Origin: JBBROS01 sp965217935
Lineage (GTDB): Bacteria > Pseudomonadota > Alphaproteobacteria > Acetobacterales > Acetobacteraceae
NCBI GenBank assembly: GCA_965217935.1
Contig: OZ244581.1
Location: 1,054,001-1,118,000 of the forward strand
Length of the DNA stretch: 64,000 bases
Reading direction: 5' to 3'
Shown: positions 15,297 to 23,978 of the stretch, piece by piece
How positions within the stretch are numbered: position 1 is the first letter of the stretch
Layout: each line of letters begins with the position of its first letter
Made by a program: the position numbers and the translations under genes
The notes under the pieces: generated by a model
The model's input: only the letters and a program-made list of their open reading frames with translations
What the model was told of the DNA's origin: nothing
Databases searched by the model: none

Positions 15297-15773
15297 ATGC
15301 AGACCGCCCCCCCGTTCTGGACCACGACCCCCCTCGCCCAGATGACCGCCGATCAGTGGGAGTCCCTATGCGACGGCTGCGGCCGCTGCTGCCTGCATAA
15401 GCTGCGCGACGAAGAGACCGAGGAGCTCGCCTTCACCAACGTCTCGTGCCGGTTGCTCGACGCCCAGACCTGCCGCTGCAGCCGCTACGAGACCCGGCGC
15501 GACTGGGTGCCGGATTGCGTTTCGCTCACGCCGGCGACGGTGGCCGAGATCGATTGGCTTCCCCCGTCATGCGCCTACCGCCTGGTGGCCGAGGGGCGGG
15601 ATTTGTTCTGGTGGCACCCTCTGGTGTCCGGCAGCACGGAGACGGTGCACGAGGCGGGCGCTTCGGTGCGCGGGCGGGCGCGGGACGAGCGCCGGGCCGG
15701 AGATCTGGAAGACCATGTCGTCACGTGGCCCGGACAGATGCCGCGTCGGCGCAGGAAAGGAGCGAAGGGATGA
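15297..15773 (+). CDS. YcgN-type cysteine-cluster protein (UPF0260)
   Basis: This 158-residue protein has the cysteine pattern of the YkgJ/YcgN family, namely CDGCGRCCLHK near residues 23-33 and CRLLDAQTCRCSRYETR further on, followed by DCVSLTP and WLPPSCAYRL. The cluster probably binds a metal such as zinc or an iron-sulfur centre; the biological role is not established. Its stop codon overlaps the start of the next gene. The pairing with an aldolase-family gene does not clarify function. Confidence 0.85.
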   Translation: MQTAPPFWTTTPLAQMTADQWESLCDGCGRCCLHKLRDEETEELAFTNVSCRLLDAQTCRCSRYETRRDWVPDCVSLTPATVAEIDWLPPSCAYRLVAEGRDLFWWHPLVSGSTETVHEAGASVRGRARDERRAGDLEDHVVTWPGQMPRRRRKGAKG

Positions 15774-16690
15774 TGCGGAACGCGCTTTACGGCGGCGTCA
15801 ACGCCGCGGTGCTGACGGCCATGCGGGACGACCTGTCGGTCGATCTCGACCTGATGGCCGCGCATTGCCGCTGGCTGATGGCCCAGGGATGCAACGGGCT
15901 TGGCGTGCTGGGCACGACGGGGGAGGCGAACTCGCTCGGGCTGTCGGAGCGCATCGGGCTGATGGAAGGGCTGGCGGAGCGCGGCATCCCGCCGCATCTT
16001 ATGCTCCCCGGTTGCGGCGTGCCGGCCATCACCGACACCGTGCTGATGGCCCGGCGCGCGGGCGAGATCGGCTGCCGCGGCGTGCTGGTTCTGCCGCCGT
16101 TCTTCTACAAGAACCCGAGCGAGGACGGGCTGTTCGGCTATTTCAGCGAGATCGTGCAGCGGCTTGGCGGGGCAGTTAAGCTCTACCTGTATCATTTCCC
16201 CGCGCAATCCGCCGTGCCGCTCGCCTTGCCGCTGATCGAGCGCCTGCTGCGCGCCCACGGCGACGCGGTGCGCGGCATCAAGGACAGCACCGGGGATTGG
16301 GCGAACACGAAATCCTACATCGACGCGTTCGGTTCGGAGGGGTTCGAGGTGTATTGCGGCGACGACGGGCATTTGCTGCAGACCCTGCAAGCGGGCGGCG
16401 CCGGGTCGATCTCGGCGGCGAGCAACGTGAGCTGTGCCGAAAACGCACGGGTCTACCGCGCGTGGGACCAGCCTGCCGGTGCGGAGGCGCAGCGCACCTT
16501 GTCGGCCATGCGCGCGGCCGTGACCTCTGCACCGCTCATCCCCGGCTTGAAGGCCCTGTTGGCCCGTCACACCGGCCAGGACGACTGGCTCAATATCCGC
16601 CCGCCGCATATGCGGCTGTCTGAAGCGCAGGCGCAGGCCTTGTTCAAGACATTCGATGCATGCGGCGCGACCTTGGCGAATGCCGCATAG
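15770..16690 (+). CDS. dihydrodipicolinate synthase (DapA/NAL) family aldolase
   Basis: This 306-residue (beta/alpha)8 lyase has GTTGEANSLGLSER at the pyruvate-carboxylate site. YLYHFP carries the catalytic Tyr near residue 140, and GIKDSTGDW carries the Schiff-base Lys near residue 170. The start is one of two adjacent ATGs (15770 or 15773) after AAGGAG, overlapping the upstream stop. It is not adjacent to lysine genes. It lies 84 bases before a sugar-type ABC importer, so it more likely cleaves or forms a keto-deoxy sugar acid or a hydroxyproline-type intermediate than acts as DapA. That is inference. Confidence 0.82.
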   Translation: MMRNALYGGVNAAVLTAMRDDLSVDLDLMAAHCRWLMAQGCNGLGVLGTTGEANSLGLSERIGLMEGLAERGIPPHLMLPGCGVPAITDTVLMARRAGEIGCRGVLVLPPFFYKNPSEDGLFGYFSEIVQRLGGAVKLYLYHFPAQSAVPLALPLIERLLRAHGDAVRGIKDSTGDWANTKSYIDAFGSEGFEVYCGDDGHLLQTLQAGGAGSISAASNVSCAENARVYRAWDQPAGAEAQRTLSAMRAAVTSAPLIPGLKALLARHTGQDDWLNIRPPHMRLSEAQAQALFKTFDACGATLANAA

Positions 16691-16694
16691 AGGT

Positions 16695-16723
16695 TTGACA
16701 ATCCATTCAGGACCAAGTTAGCG
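16695..16723 (+). promoter_or_regulatory. possible sigma-70-like promoter before the ABC importer operon
   Basis: TTGACA (16695-16700) is followed at 17-base spacing by TTAGCG, a poor -10 match. It lies in the 84-base gap between the aldolase gene and the binding-protein gene, which itself has a strong GGGGGAG ribosome binding site. The good -35 and position argue for it; the weak -10 argues against. Confidence 0.35.
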
Positions 16724-16774
16724 TCTCGCTCTCAGAATGACCGCATAAGCGGCGTTTTATTTGGGGGAGACACC

Positions 16775-18232
16775 ATGAACGGCATAGAGACGATCCCATC
16801 CCTCCCGCTCACCCGCCGCCGCCTGCTCGCCGCCGGCACGGCCGCGCTCGCAGCCCCGTCCCTCGCCCTCGCGCAGCAGAAGCACCCGCTGGCCGGCAAG
16901 ACGATCGAGATGGCGGTGCTGGGCATCGCCGGGTGGGTGCCGAGCAAGCTGGGTGTCGATATGTCGCCGCTGTTCGCGGCCTATGCAAAGGAGAAATACG
17001 GCTACGACGTGCGGTTCCGTTTCGCGGATGCGCCATTCGGGCAGTTGTTCCAGAAGGCGGCGACGTCGCTGGCGACGCGGTCGCAGGAATACAACATCAT
17101 TATTTCCGACAGCCAGTGGCTAGGGGCGCTGGCGGCGCCGAAGTGGATCGTGCCGCTCAACCCGATCATCGCCAAGAACCCCGAGCTCGACGTGCAGTGG
17201 TATGCGCCGTCGATCCGGCAATCCTATCAGATCTACCCGGACGGCAGCGACCAGCGCTGGGGCTTCCCGCAGGAGGGCGACACGTTTGGCATGTTCATCC
17301 GCAAGGACCTGCTCGACGCGCCGGGCGAGGCGGAGGCGTTCAAGGCGCGCTACAACATGGACCTGCCGAAGACCTGGGAGGATTTCGAGAAGCTGACCTG
17401 GGACGACTACGCCCACGTCGCCGAGTTCTTCACCCGTCCGGACAAGGGCTACCACGGCCTCGCCACCCAGTATTCCCGCGAGTACGACTTCTTCTCCTGC
17501 CCGGCGCTCTCGTTCATGCGCAGCATGGGCGGCGACGTCTGGACCGCGAAGGACGGGCAGGTACAGGGCGTGCTCGACACCGAGGGCAACGCGAAGGCGC
17601 TCGAACGCTACAAGGGGCTGCTGAAATTTCAGCCGCCGGGAGCGCTGAACTACGGCATCGCCGAGCTGATCGACGTATTCACCCAGGGCAAGGTGTTCTC
17701 GGCGATGCAGTGGTGCGCCGTCGGCCCGGCCATGATCCGTCCCGACATGCGCGACAAGGTGATGGTGGTCCCGCCGCCCGCGTTCAAAGGCGCCGATGGG
17801 AAGAACGTGCGGAACTACATCATCGGCGGGCAGCCTTGGGTGATCAACGCGTTCAACGACGACGCGCATATGCGGGTGGCGATCGACTTCATGAAGTGGT
17901 GGTATCAGCCGGAGACGGCGATGGAGTTCGCCAAGCGCGGCGGCGACCCGTGCGACAAGGCCACCCTGAGCCGGGCGGATTTCGACGGGCTGCACCCGTG
18001 GTTCCGCACCTATAAATACATGCTGAACTACTCCAGCGATTTCTGGCACGACCCGAACTACGCACAGATGCTGGCCGCCCAGCAGGAGGCGTTCACCGGC
18101 TATGCGACCGGCCAGGTCAACGACCCGAAGCACGCGCTGGACTGGACCGCCTGCCGCCAGCAGCAGATCCTGTTCGACTCCGGAACCGCCGCGAACGAGC
18201 CGGGCAGCGCCTGCAGCGGCATCCGATTGTAG
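16775..18232 (+). CDS. extracellular solute-binding protein (carbohydrate-type ABC importer)
   Basis: This 485-residue protein starts with a twin-arginine-like signal (residues 14-33, LTRRRLLAAG to ALA-QQ). A large family-1 solute-binding fold follows, with YNIIISDSQWLGALAAPKWIVPLNP and NYIIGGQPWVINAFN. It should capture its ligand in the periplasm for the two permeases and two ATPases that follow. The gene set of binding protein, two permeases, small membrane protein and two different ATPases resembles the glycerol-type GlpSTPQ(U)V importers of rhizobia, so a polyol or sugar-acid substrate is plausible. The substrate is not shown by the sequence. Confidence 0.85.
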   Translation: MNGIETIPSLPLTRRRLLAAGTAALAAPSLALAQQKHPLAGKTIEMAVLGIAGWVPSKLGVDMSPLFAAYAKEKYGYDVRFRFADAPFGQLFQKAATSLATRSQEYNIIISDSQWLGALAAPKWIVPLNPIIAKNPELDVQWYAPSIRQSYQIYPDGSDQRWGFPQEGDTFGMFIRKDLLDAPGEAEAFKARYNMDLPKTWEDFEKLTWDDYAHVAEFFTRPDKGYHGLATQYSREYDFFSCPALSFMRSMGGDVWTAKDGQVQGVLDTEGNAKALERYKGLLKFQPPGALNYGIAELIDVFTQGKVFSAMQWCAVGPAMIRPDMRDKVMVVPPPAFKGADGKNVRNYIIGGQPWVINAFNDDAHMRVAIDFMKWWYQPETAMEFAKRGGDPCDKATLSRADFDGLHPWFRTYKYMLNYSSDFWHDPNYAQMLAAQQEAFTGYATGQVNDPKHALDWTACRQQQILFDSGTAANEPGSACSGIRL

Positions 18233-18296
18233 CCTGAACCCCGTGTCCGCCGGCGCCGCGCCGGGCATCGCGATCGCCCCCAGGAGCAGCCGGCGG

Positions 18297-19175
18297 ATGC
18301 CGCGGCGGTTGCTGATTTTCCTGCTGCTGGCGCCGGTGCTGACGTTCTTCATCGTCTGGAACACCATCCCGACGCTCTGGCTTCTCGGCCTCAGCTTTTA
18401 CCGCTTCTCATTGACCAGCGGGCGGGCGCCGATCCCGTATGGCTTTGGCAATTATCTCACCATCCTGGGCGACAGCGGCGTCTGGCTCGACCTCAGCCGC
18501 ACCTTCATCTTCATGGCGGCGACGGTCGTGATCGAGACGCTGCTCGGGGTGCTGCTCGGCCTGCTGTTCTGGGGCAGCGCGCGGCTGCCGGGGCGGCGGC
18601 TGGCGCTGACGCTGCTGTTCGCGCCGATGGTGCTGACGCCGGTGGCGAGCGGGACGTTCTTCAAGCTGATCTACGACCCGACTTTCGGCGTGCTGAACGC
18701 GGTCATCCGGGGCCTGGGCTTCGGCACGGTCAACTTCCTCGGCGACAGCAATATCGCCTTCGCCGCCGTCGTTGCCGTGGATGTCTGGATGTGGACGCCG
18801 TTCATGATCCTGATGACCTTGGCGGCGCTCGCTTCGGTGCCGAAGGCGGAGCTGGAGGCGGCCGAGGTGGACGGGCTGACCTGGCCGCAGCGGCTGCGCC
18901 TGATCGTGCTGCACCATGGGCGCTACATCCTGATGCTGGGCATCCTGCTGCGCGCGATCGACAGCTTCAAGACCATGGACCTGATCTACAACATGACGTT
19001 CGGCGGCCCCGGCTCGTCCACGCAGTTGGTGGCGATCACGCTCTACCGCCGGGCGTTCGAGGCGTTCAACATGGGCTGGTCGTCGGCCCTGGCGGTGATC
19101 CTGCTGCTGGTCTCAATCGGGCTGACCAGCGCGTTCGTCTACCTGCTGCGGCAGCGCGAGCGGGCCGCGCCATGA
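18297..19175 (+). CDS. ABC transporter permease (MalF/UgpA type)
   Basis: This 292-residue inner-membrane protein has about six membrane segments. A typical EAA loop is present, LEAAEVDGLTWPQRLRLIVL near residues 180-200, which contacts the ATPase. I chose the ATG at 18297 because AGGAG precedes it; a GTG at 18243 would add 18 residues without a ribosome binding site. It overlaps the next permease by four bases (ATGA). It forms the heterodimeric channel with the following gene product. Confidence 0.88.
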   Translation: MPRRLLIFLLLAPVLTFFIVWNTIPTLWLLGLSFYRFSLTSGRAPIPYGFGNYLTILGDSGVWLDLSRTFIFMAATVVIETLLGVLLGLLFWGSARLPGRRLALTLLFAPMVLTPVASGTFFKLIYDPTFGVLNAVIRGLGFGTVNFLGDSNIAFAAVVAVDVWMWTPFMILMTLAALASVPKAELEAAEVDGLTWPQRLRLIVLHHGRYILMLGILLRAIDSFKTMDLIYNMTFGGPGSSTQLVAITLYRRAFEAFNMGWSSALAVILLLVSIGLTSAFVYLLRQRERAAP

Positions 19176-19990
19176 AGCAGCGCCTGTATCACCTGCTGCT
19201 CTGGCTGGTGGCGCTGACGTTCTTCGCCCCCGTCGCCTGGATCATTCTCTCGTCGTTCAAGACGCCGGACGATTTGCTGGCGGCGCCGCCCAAGCTGTTG
19301 TTCATACCGACCTTGGCCAATTACCGGGATTTGTTCGCCCGCAGCGGGTTCGAGCAGCAGTTGCTGAATTCGCTGATCATTTCGATATCCGCGGTGGTGA
19401 TCGCGGTCGCGGTGTCGTTCCTGGCGGCGTTCTGCTTCTCGCGGTTCAAGCCGGCCGGGACCGGGTTCCTGATGTTTCTGCTGCTCTCCATCCGCATGCT
19501 GCCCGGGTCGGCTGCGATCCTGCCGGTGTTCCTGATGTACGTGGCGTTCGGCTGGAAGGATACGTATTTCGGGATGATCCTGTTCTACGCCATGTTCTCC
19601 ATTCCGTTCTCGGTGTGGATCTTGAAAGGGTTCCTCGATTCGGTGTCGCCGCGGTTCGACGAGACGGCGTTGGCCAACGGCGCGTCCTGGGGACACGTCA
19701 TCGTCCGTGTCGTGCTGCCGCAGGTGACGCCGGGGCTGGTGGCGGCATTCATCTTCAACATGATCTTCGTCTGGAACGAGTTCCTGTTCAACTACATCAT
19801 CGGCGGGCGGCAGACCTCGACCATTCCCGTCGCGCTCTCGACCCAGCTCTACTCCGAGGGCGGGGTGGATTGGACGTTCATCTCGGCGCTGACGACGGTG
19901 TACCTTATTCCGCCGGTCGCGGCCGTGTATTTGTTCCAGCGTTTCCTGCTCGCCGGGATGACCTTCGGCACTGTGCGCGGGGAGGTGTGA
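19172..19990 (+). CDS. ABC transporter permease (MalG/UgpE type)
   Basis: This 272-residue partner permease has about six membrane segments. Its N-terminus, LVALTFFAPVAWIILSSFKTPDDLLAAPP by position 8-36, is typical of MalG-like subunits. The EAA loop DETALANGASWGHVIVRVVLP lies near residues 168-188. It is coupled to the previous permease by an ATGA overlap and to the next small gene by TGATG. Together they form the membrane pore of the importer. Confidence 0.9.
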   Translation: MKQRLYHLLLWLVALTFFAPVAWIILSSFKTPDDLLAAPPKLLFIPTLANYRDLFARSGFEQQLLNSLIISISAVVIAVAVSFLAAFCFSRFKPAGTGFLMFLLLSIRMLPGSAAILPVFLMYVAFGWKDTYFGMILFYAMFSIPFSVWILKGFLDSVSPRFDETALANGASWGHVIVRVVLPQVTPGLVAAFIFNMIFVWNEFLFNYIIGGRQTSTIPVALSTQLYSEGGVDWTFISALTTVYLIPPVAAVYLFQRFLLAGMTFGTVRGEV

Positions 19991-20256
19991 TGATCGGGCG
20001 GCTCGAGGGCGGGTTGCTGCTGGCGTTCGGCGCCGGGCTGCTGTTGATCGCGCAGCCTTGGGTGGCGGGGCTGTATCGCGCGGGGCTGCTCGCGGTGTTG
20101 GGCGCGTCGTTGCTGATCATCATCGTCGGCAACATCCCGGGCTCGCTGCCGCCGGGGCGGGCCTTCGGGCGGGCGGGGGTGCTGCTGCTGGCGCTGGCTG
20201 GCGTGTTCGGCGGCGGATACCTGCTGGTGCCCGTGCTGGCCGGGCTGGGGCGATAG
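19990..20256 (+). CDS. small membrane protein of the ABC importer operon
   Basis: This 88-residue, highly hydrophobic protein has two or three predicted membrane segments (about residues 7-25, 28-46 and 62-84) separated by a short PGSLPPGRAFGR loop. It overlaps the stop codon of the upstream permease (TGATG). The ATPase gene starts four bases later. Small unknown membrane proteins occupy the same slot in GlpSTPQ-type importer operons, so it may be an accessory of the transporter. No catalytic motif is visible. Confidence 0.75.
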   Translation: MIGRLEGGLLLAFGAGLLLIAQPWVAGLYRAGLLAVLGASLLIIIVGNIPGSLPPGRAFGRAGVLLLALAGVFGGGYLLVPVLAGLGR

Positions 20257-20259
20257 GGC

Positions 20260-21366
20260 TTGGCCGTACGCTTCGAGGGGGTCAGCAGGCGCTATGGCGG
20301 GTCGTTGGCGCTGGACGGCGTTAATCTTGAGGTCGCCCCAGGGCGCATCACCGCGCTGTGCGGCCCGCCTGGGGCCGGGAAATCGGTGCTGCTGCGCCTG
20401 CTCGTGGGCCTTGAGGCGCCGAGCGGCGGGCGCATCGTGCTCGATGGCCAGGACGTGACCCGGACCGCGGCAGGAGACCGTCCGGTCGGCTACGTGCCGC
20501 AATCCTTCGCGCTGTATCCGCATCTGTCGGTTTACGACAACATCGCCTATCCGCTCACGCTGCGGCGCGCCGGGCGGGAGACGGTGCGCAGCCGGGTCGG
20601 CCGGGTGGCGGGCCTGCTCGGTCTCAGTGAGCTTTTGGCCAAGGCGCCGGCGGAGCTGTCAGGCGGTCAGAAGCAGCGGACCGCGCTCGCCCGCGGGCTG
20701 ATCCGCGACGCCGCGGTCTACGTGCTCGACGACCCGCTCGTCGGGCTGGACTTCAAGCTGCGCGAGCGCCTGGTCGACGATCTGCGGGCGTTGCGGGCGG
20801 AGTATGACGCGGCGTTCCTGTATGCGACCGCCGACCCGCTGGAGGCCTTGGCGATCGCGGACGACATCGCGGTGCTGGACGCCGGGCGACTGGTCGAGCA
20901 CGGCCCGGCCGATGCGCTCTACCATGCGCCGCAGCGCCTCCGCTCTGCCGAGCTCGTCGGCTTCCCTGCGTGCAACATCATTCCGGGCCAGCTCGGCGGC
21001 GACGGGCGGTGCGAGACGCCGGTCGGCGCGTTCGCGGCCCCGTGCGCCGCCCCTCCTGGCCCCGTCTCGGTCGCGGTCCGCCCGGAGCACCTGGCATTGA
21101 TGCAGGACTCGGGGCCTGGCTGGCTGCCGGTCGAGGGAGTGGTCCGGCTGATCGAGAACCTGGGGGCGGAGCTGGTGGTGCACTTCGACCTGGCCGAGCA
21201 AGGCGGCGGCATCGAGGACACCGGCGCGCTTGTCACGGTGCTGCCGGCCACGGCCTTGGACGAGGCGGCCTTGGAGCTGGACGGCCGGCTGCGGCTCGCG
21301 GTCGATCCGGAGCGCCTGGCCGTGTTCGGGCCTGACGGCGCCCGCCTCGGCCAGGGGCGCGCATGA
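20260..21366 (+). CDS. ABC transporter ATPase A: intact signature, lost catalytic Glu and switch His
   Basis: This 368-residue nucleotide-binding subunit starts at TTG, the only reasonable start. The P-loop GPPGAGKS (35-42) and signature LSGGQ (133-137) are intact. At the end of Walker B, Asp158 replaces the catalytic Glu (VYVLDDPL), and Ala191 replaces the switch His (ATADPLEAL). A C-terminal MalK-like TOBE region is present (VAVRPEHL). It overlaps ATPase B by four bases. The defects are complementary to those of ATPase B, so the two probably form an obligate heterodimer with a single working ATP site. Confidence 0.88.
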   Translation: MAVRFEGVSRRYGGSLALDGVNLEVAPGRITALCGPPGAGKSVLLRLLVGLEAPSGGRIVLDGQDVTRTAAGDRPVGYVPQSFALYPHLSVYDNIAYPLTLRRAGRETVRSRVGRVAGLLGLSELLAKAPAELSGGQKQRTALARGLIRDAAVYVLDDPLVGLDFKLRERLVDDLRALRAEYDAAFLYATADPLEALAIADDIAVLDAGRLVEHGPADALYHAPQRLRSAELVGFPACNIIPGQLGGDGRCETPVGAFAAPCAAPPGPVSVAVRPEHLALMQDSGPGWLPVEGVVRLIENLGAELVVHFDLAEQGGGIEDTGALVTVLPATALDEAALELDGRLRLAVDPERLAVFGPDGARLGQGRA

Positions 21367-22436
21367 TCGCGGTCGAGCGGCTGACCAAGCGGTTCGGCGC
21401 GGTGACGGCGCTGGCCGGCCTCTCCATCGAGTTCCCCGCCGACACGGTGACCTGCCTGCTCGGCCCGTCCGGGTGCGGCAAGACCACCTTGCTGCGGCTG
21501 ATCGCCGGGCTGGAGCAGCCGACTTCCGGCGCGATCCGCTTCGGCGGGCGGGACGTGGCCGGACTGCCGGCACGGCAGCGCAACCTGGCGATGGTGTTCC
21601 AGTATCCGGTCACCTATCCCACCCTCAGCGTCGAGGAGAACATTCGTCAGCCGCTGCTGAACGACCGCGGCCTCGGCACGCCCGAGCGCGAGCGCCGGGT
21701 GGCCGAGGTGCTCGACATCCTGGGGCTGCGCGCCGCCGCCCACGTCCGTGCGCGCGAGCTTGACGCCGGGGGGCGGCAGCGCGTGGCGGTGGGGCGCGCG
21801 GTGGCCCGGCACTGCCCGGTGCTGCTGTTCGACGAGCCGACCACCAACATCGAGCTGGCCGCCAAGCTGCAGCTCCTGCGGGCGTTCAAGGAGATCACCC
21901 GGCATCTGCGCCAGACCATCGTCTACGTCACCCACGACCAGACCGAGGCCATGACCGTGGCCGACCGGATCGCGCTGATGCAGGACGGCGCGATCGTGCA
22001 GTACGACACCCCGCGCGCCCTGTATGACAACCCGGCGACCGAATTCGGCGGCTGGTTCCTCGGCAACCCGGGCATGAGTTTCCTGCGCGGCGAGCTGGAA
22101 CGGGACGGGCTTCGCTTCCCGCTGCTGCCGGGGGCGGTCGATGCGCCTTGGTCGGTGGGCGAGGTGCAGCTTGGCATCCGGCCGGAGCATGTGCTGGTCT
22201 CGGACCGTCCGGTCGAGGGCGGCGCTTCCGGGCGGGTCGCGTCGCGGACGGTGGGGATCGGCGGCTGGCTGTTGCTGGCGCTGCGGCTGGACGGGGGGGC
22301 GAGCGTGCGGGCCAAGGCGCCGCCGGGTAGTTTGTTCCGGCCTGGGGACGCGGTTTATGCCGTTTGCAGGCCGGGGCGGGCGGTGCTGTTCCAGAACGGG
22401 CGGCGGCTGGGGGTGCGGGATGGGGGGGCGGGTTAG
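21363..22436 (+). CDS. ABC transporter ATPase B: intact catalytic site, degenerate signature
   Basis: This 357-residue subunit has the P-loop GPSGCGKT (34-41), Walker B with catalytic Glu158 (LLFDEPT) and switch His191 (VTHDQTEA). The ABC signature is changed to LDAGG (133-137; ARELDAGGRQRVAVGRA) instead of LSGGQ. A C-terminal TOBE-type domain carries LGIRPEHVLV. It is the last gene of the importer operon. Pairing its ATP-binding face with the intact signature of ATPase A would give one canonical site. This matches what I recall of the GlpS/GlpT pair of rhizobial glycerol importers. Confidence 0.88.
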   Translation: MIAVERLTKRFGAVTALAGLSIEFPADTVTCLLGPSGCGKTTLLRLIAGLEQPTSGAIRFGGRDVAGLPARQRNLAMVFQYPVTYPTLSVEENIRQPLLNDRGLGTPERERRVAEVLDILGLRAAAHVRARELDAGGRQRVAVGRAVARHCPVLLFDEPTTNIELAAKLQLLRAFKEITRHLRQTIVYVTHDQTEAMTVADRIALMQDGAIVQYDTPRALYDNPATEFGGWFLGNPGMSFLRGELERDGLRFPLLPGAVDAPWSVGEVQLGIRPEHVLVSDRPVEGGASGRVASRTVGIGGWLLLALRLDGGASVRAKAPPGSLFRPGDAVYAVCRPGRAVLFQNGRRLGVRDGGAG

Positions 22437-22598
22437 GGCTGGTTGGGGCGGGGTTGCGGGTTCTTTCGGCTTGGGGAGCGGTTCGGGCTTCTTGGGGTTT
22501 GGGCCGACGGCGCGCGGGATGTCCTTTTTGAATCGTGTTTCAGTTCGGAATTGAGCTGGGTTTGGTCGTCTGCTACCGACCCATAGCGGCTATTAACC

Positions 22599-23321
22599 TC
22601 AGATCAGCCCCTCTTTCGAAAGGCGGCCCTCGACTTTTTCAACTAACCTAGTGATGAGATCCTGTGCGGATGTAACAGTGGCTTTTGTTACGTTGGCGCT
22701 TTGCTTTTCGCCGTGGGCTATAGACCCACGCAGAGTAACAAATTCATCCAGCCGGGTCTTGGCAGTTGAAGAACTGCTTTTGTGCCACGCCCAATCGTCG
22801 GTAATCGCATTCACACCCAAAAGATCACTGAACAGGCCAGATACCTGGGCCACCTTAGGAGTATTCAAACTTCCAACACGCTCGACTACAGCTGATTTCA
22901 CGATCAGCTTCCAACCTTGATCAGCCACTTGATGCCAGGCTCGATCATCCTTCTCCCTTTTCAGGAACTCAGTGACCAATTTTGACAACGGTTTTAGGAG
23001 TAGGTCTGGGACAGCTATTTTCTGCAAGTGCAGTTGGGTGCATTCAATTACCACCGTCTCGACATAGATTTCCCATGTTGCACACAGCAGCACTACTCCC
23101 GATTTATTCAGAGAGGTAAGATTGTAGGGTCGTTTTCCGGGACCAGTTCCGCCAACCGTTTCGTGAAACGCTTGCAGATTCTGTACATCTGCGAGGGCCG
23201 CCTCAAATGCTATTTTCGCTTCAGACAAGGCGTACTCCGTCACACTTGGAGCTTCATACCACGCGTAACCGCGGTGAATAAGGACGAAATATGATGTCTG
23301 CTTGCCACCAATAACGGGCAT
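22599..23321 (-). CDS. HEPN-domain protein (RiboL-PSP/MAE-like)
   Basis: This 240-residue protein is predicted to be mostly helical. LNKSGVVLLCATWEIYVE (71-88) is the typical first HEPN helix of the RiboL-PSP/MAE group. Arg198 to His203 (RGSIAHG) fits the R-x4-6-H catalytic motif of HEPN ribonucleases. Base composition (near 50% GC by eye) is clearly lower than that of its neighbours, suggesting transfer. It is on the same strand as a MazEF-type pair upstream. It could be a toxin or a phage-defence RNase. No partner nucleotidyltransferase gene is adjacent. Confidence 0.65.
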   Translation of the reverse strand: MPVIGGKQTSYFVLIHRGYAWYEAPSVTEYALSEAKIAFEAALADVQNLQAFHETVGGTGPGKRPYNLTSLNKSGVVLLCATWEIYVETVVIECTQLHLQKIAVPDLLLKPLSKLVTEFLKREKDDRAWHQVADQGWKLIVKSAVVERVGSLNTPKVAQVSGLFSDLLGVNAITDDWAWHKSSSSTAKTRLDEFVTLRGSIAHGEKQSANVTKATVTSAQDLITRLVEKVEGRLSKEGLI

Positions 23322-23528
23322 AACCTAAGCGATCCATTGTCAAACAACATACTTGCGGCGACCTCATTGATCAGCGCACCCGCGCGGTGGTCAAGCAAGC
23401 CTGGACCGTCCCGCTAGTCGTCCGGTGATTATGTCGCGCAGACATTCTATCCTCGGCCAGCCACTTTCAAGTTAGACACTCGGTTCAAGCCGCGCGGGTG
23501 GGAATCGGAACGGCAGCCAATCATCACT

Positions 23529-23554
23529 CCGGCAGCGTGCCGGCACGCTGCCGG
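23529..23554. terminator. perfect 26-base palindrome between the MazF-like and HEPN genes
   Basis: CCGGCAGCGTGCC followed by GGCACGCTGCCGG is a perfect palindrome. It lies 62 bases beyond the minus-strand MazF-like stop codon and 208 bases before the HEPN start. As RNA it would form an 11-bp hairpin with a CCGG loop, so it may terminate the toxin-antitoxin transcript. It lacks a T-run on the minus strand. A protein-binding site is an alternative. Confidence 0.5.
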
Positions 23555-23615
23555 TGAAATAAAGCGTTTTCAATGCCTGCTTGGTCGCCAAACGCGCTTA
23601 AACCAACGCAACGCA

Positions 23616-23978
23616 TCAACTGGTCAGGACCGGTGCCAGGCAATGCCGCAGCGTTTGGGCAACCTCCATCTGCTCGTGGAAAGCCAGCCTGCCGATTGGC
23701 TCGGCATCTCGCGCCTCTATCGTTGCGATCTTGGCAACCCGCACGACGGAGGCCACAGGCAGTCCCGCCGCCTTGTGGTCAGAGATCGCCAGATCGCCCG
23801 GCCAGCCACGGTTGGCGGCGCTCGTCACCATCAATACCCAGAGCAAATCCGGCGCTCCCGGCACGTCCGGGGTTGCCACGACGAGTGCCGGACGACGCTG
23901 TTGCACGGGACGGTTCGTATACGGGAACGGCACCTTCACCAAGTCCCAAACCTTACAACCCGGCATAGGCGTCGACAT
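23616..23978 (-). CDS. type II toxin, MazF/PemK family
   Basis: This 120-residue protein has the PemK/MazF fold start VWDLVKVPFPYTNRPVQQRRPALVV. SVVRVAKIATIE further on is the usual second conserved block. Family members are endoribonucleases that cut mRNA and are neutralised by the antitoxin encoded just upstream. The start overlaps the antitoxin gene by 26 bases; an internal ATG at 23966 would shorten the overlap to 14. Transcription is on the minus strand after the antitoxin, the usual order. Confidence 0.85.
   Translation of the reverse strand: MSTPMPGCKVWDLVKVPFPYTNRPVQQRRPALVVATPDVPGAPDLLWVLMVTSAANRGWPGDLAISDHKAAGLPVASVVRVAKIATIEARDAEPIGRLAFHEQMEVAQTLRHCLAPVLTS

Noticed and set aside
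15770..16690. dapA (lysine biosynthesis)
   Set aside because: The family fits, but context is a sugar-type importer and no lysine genes are near, so the symbol is not justified.
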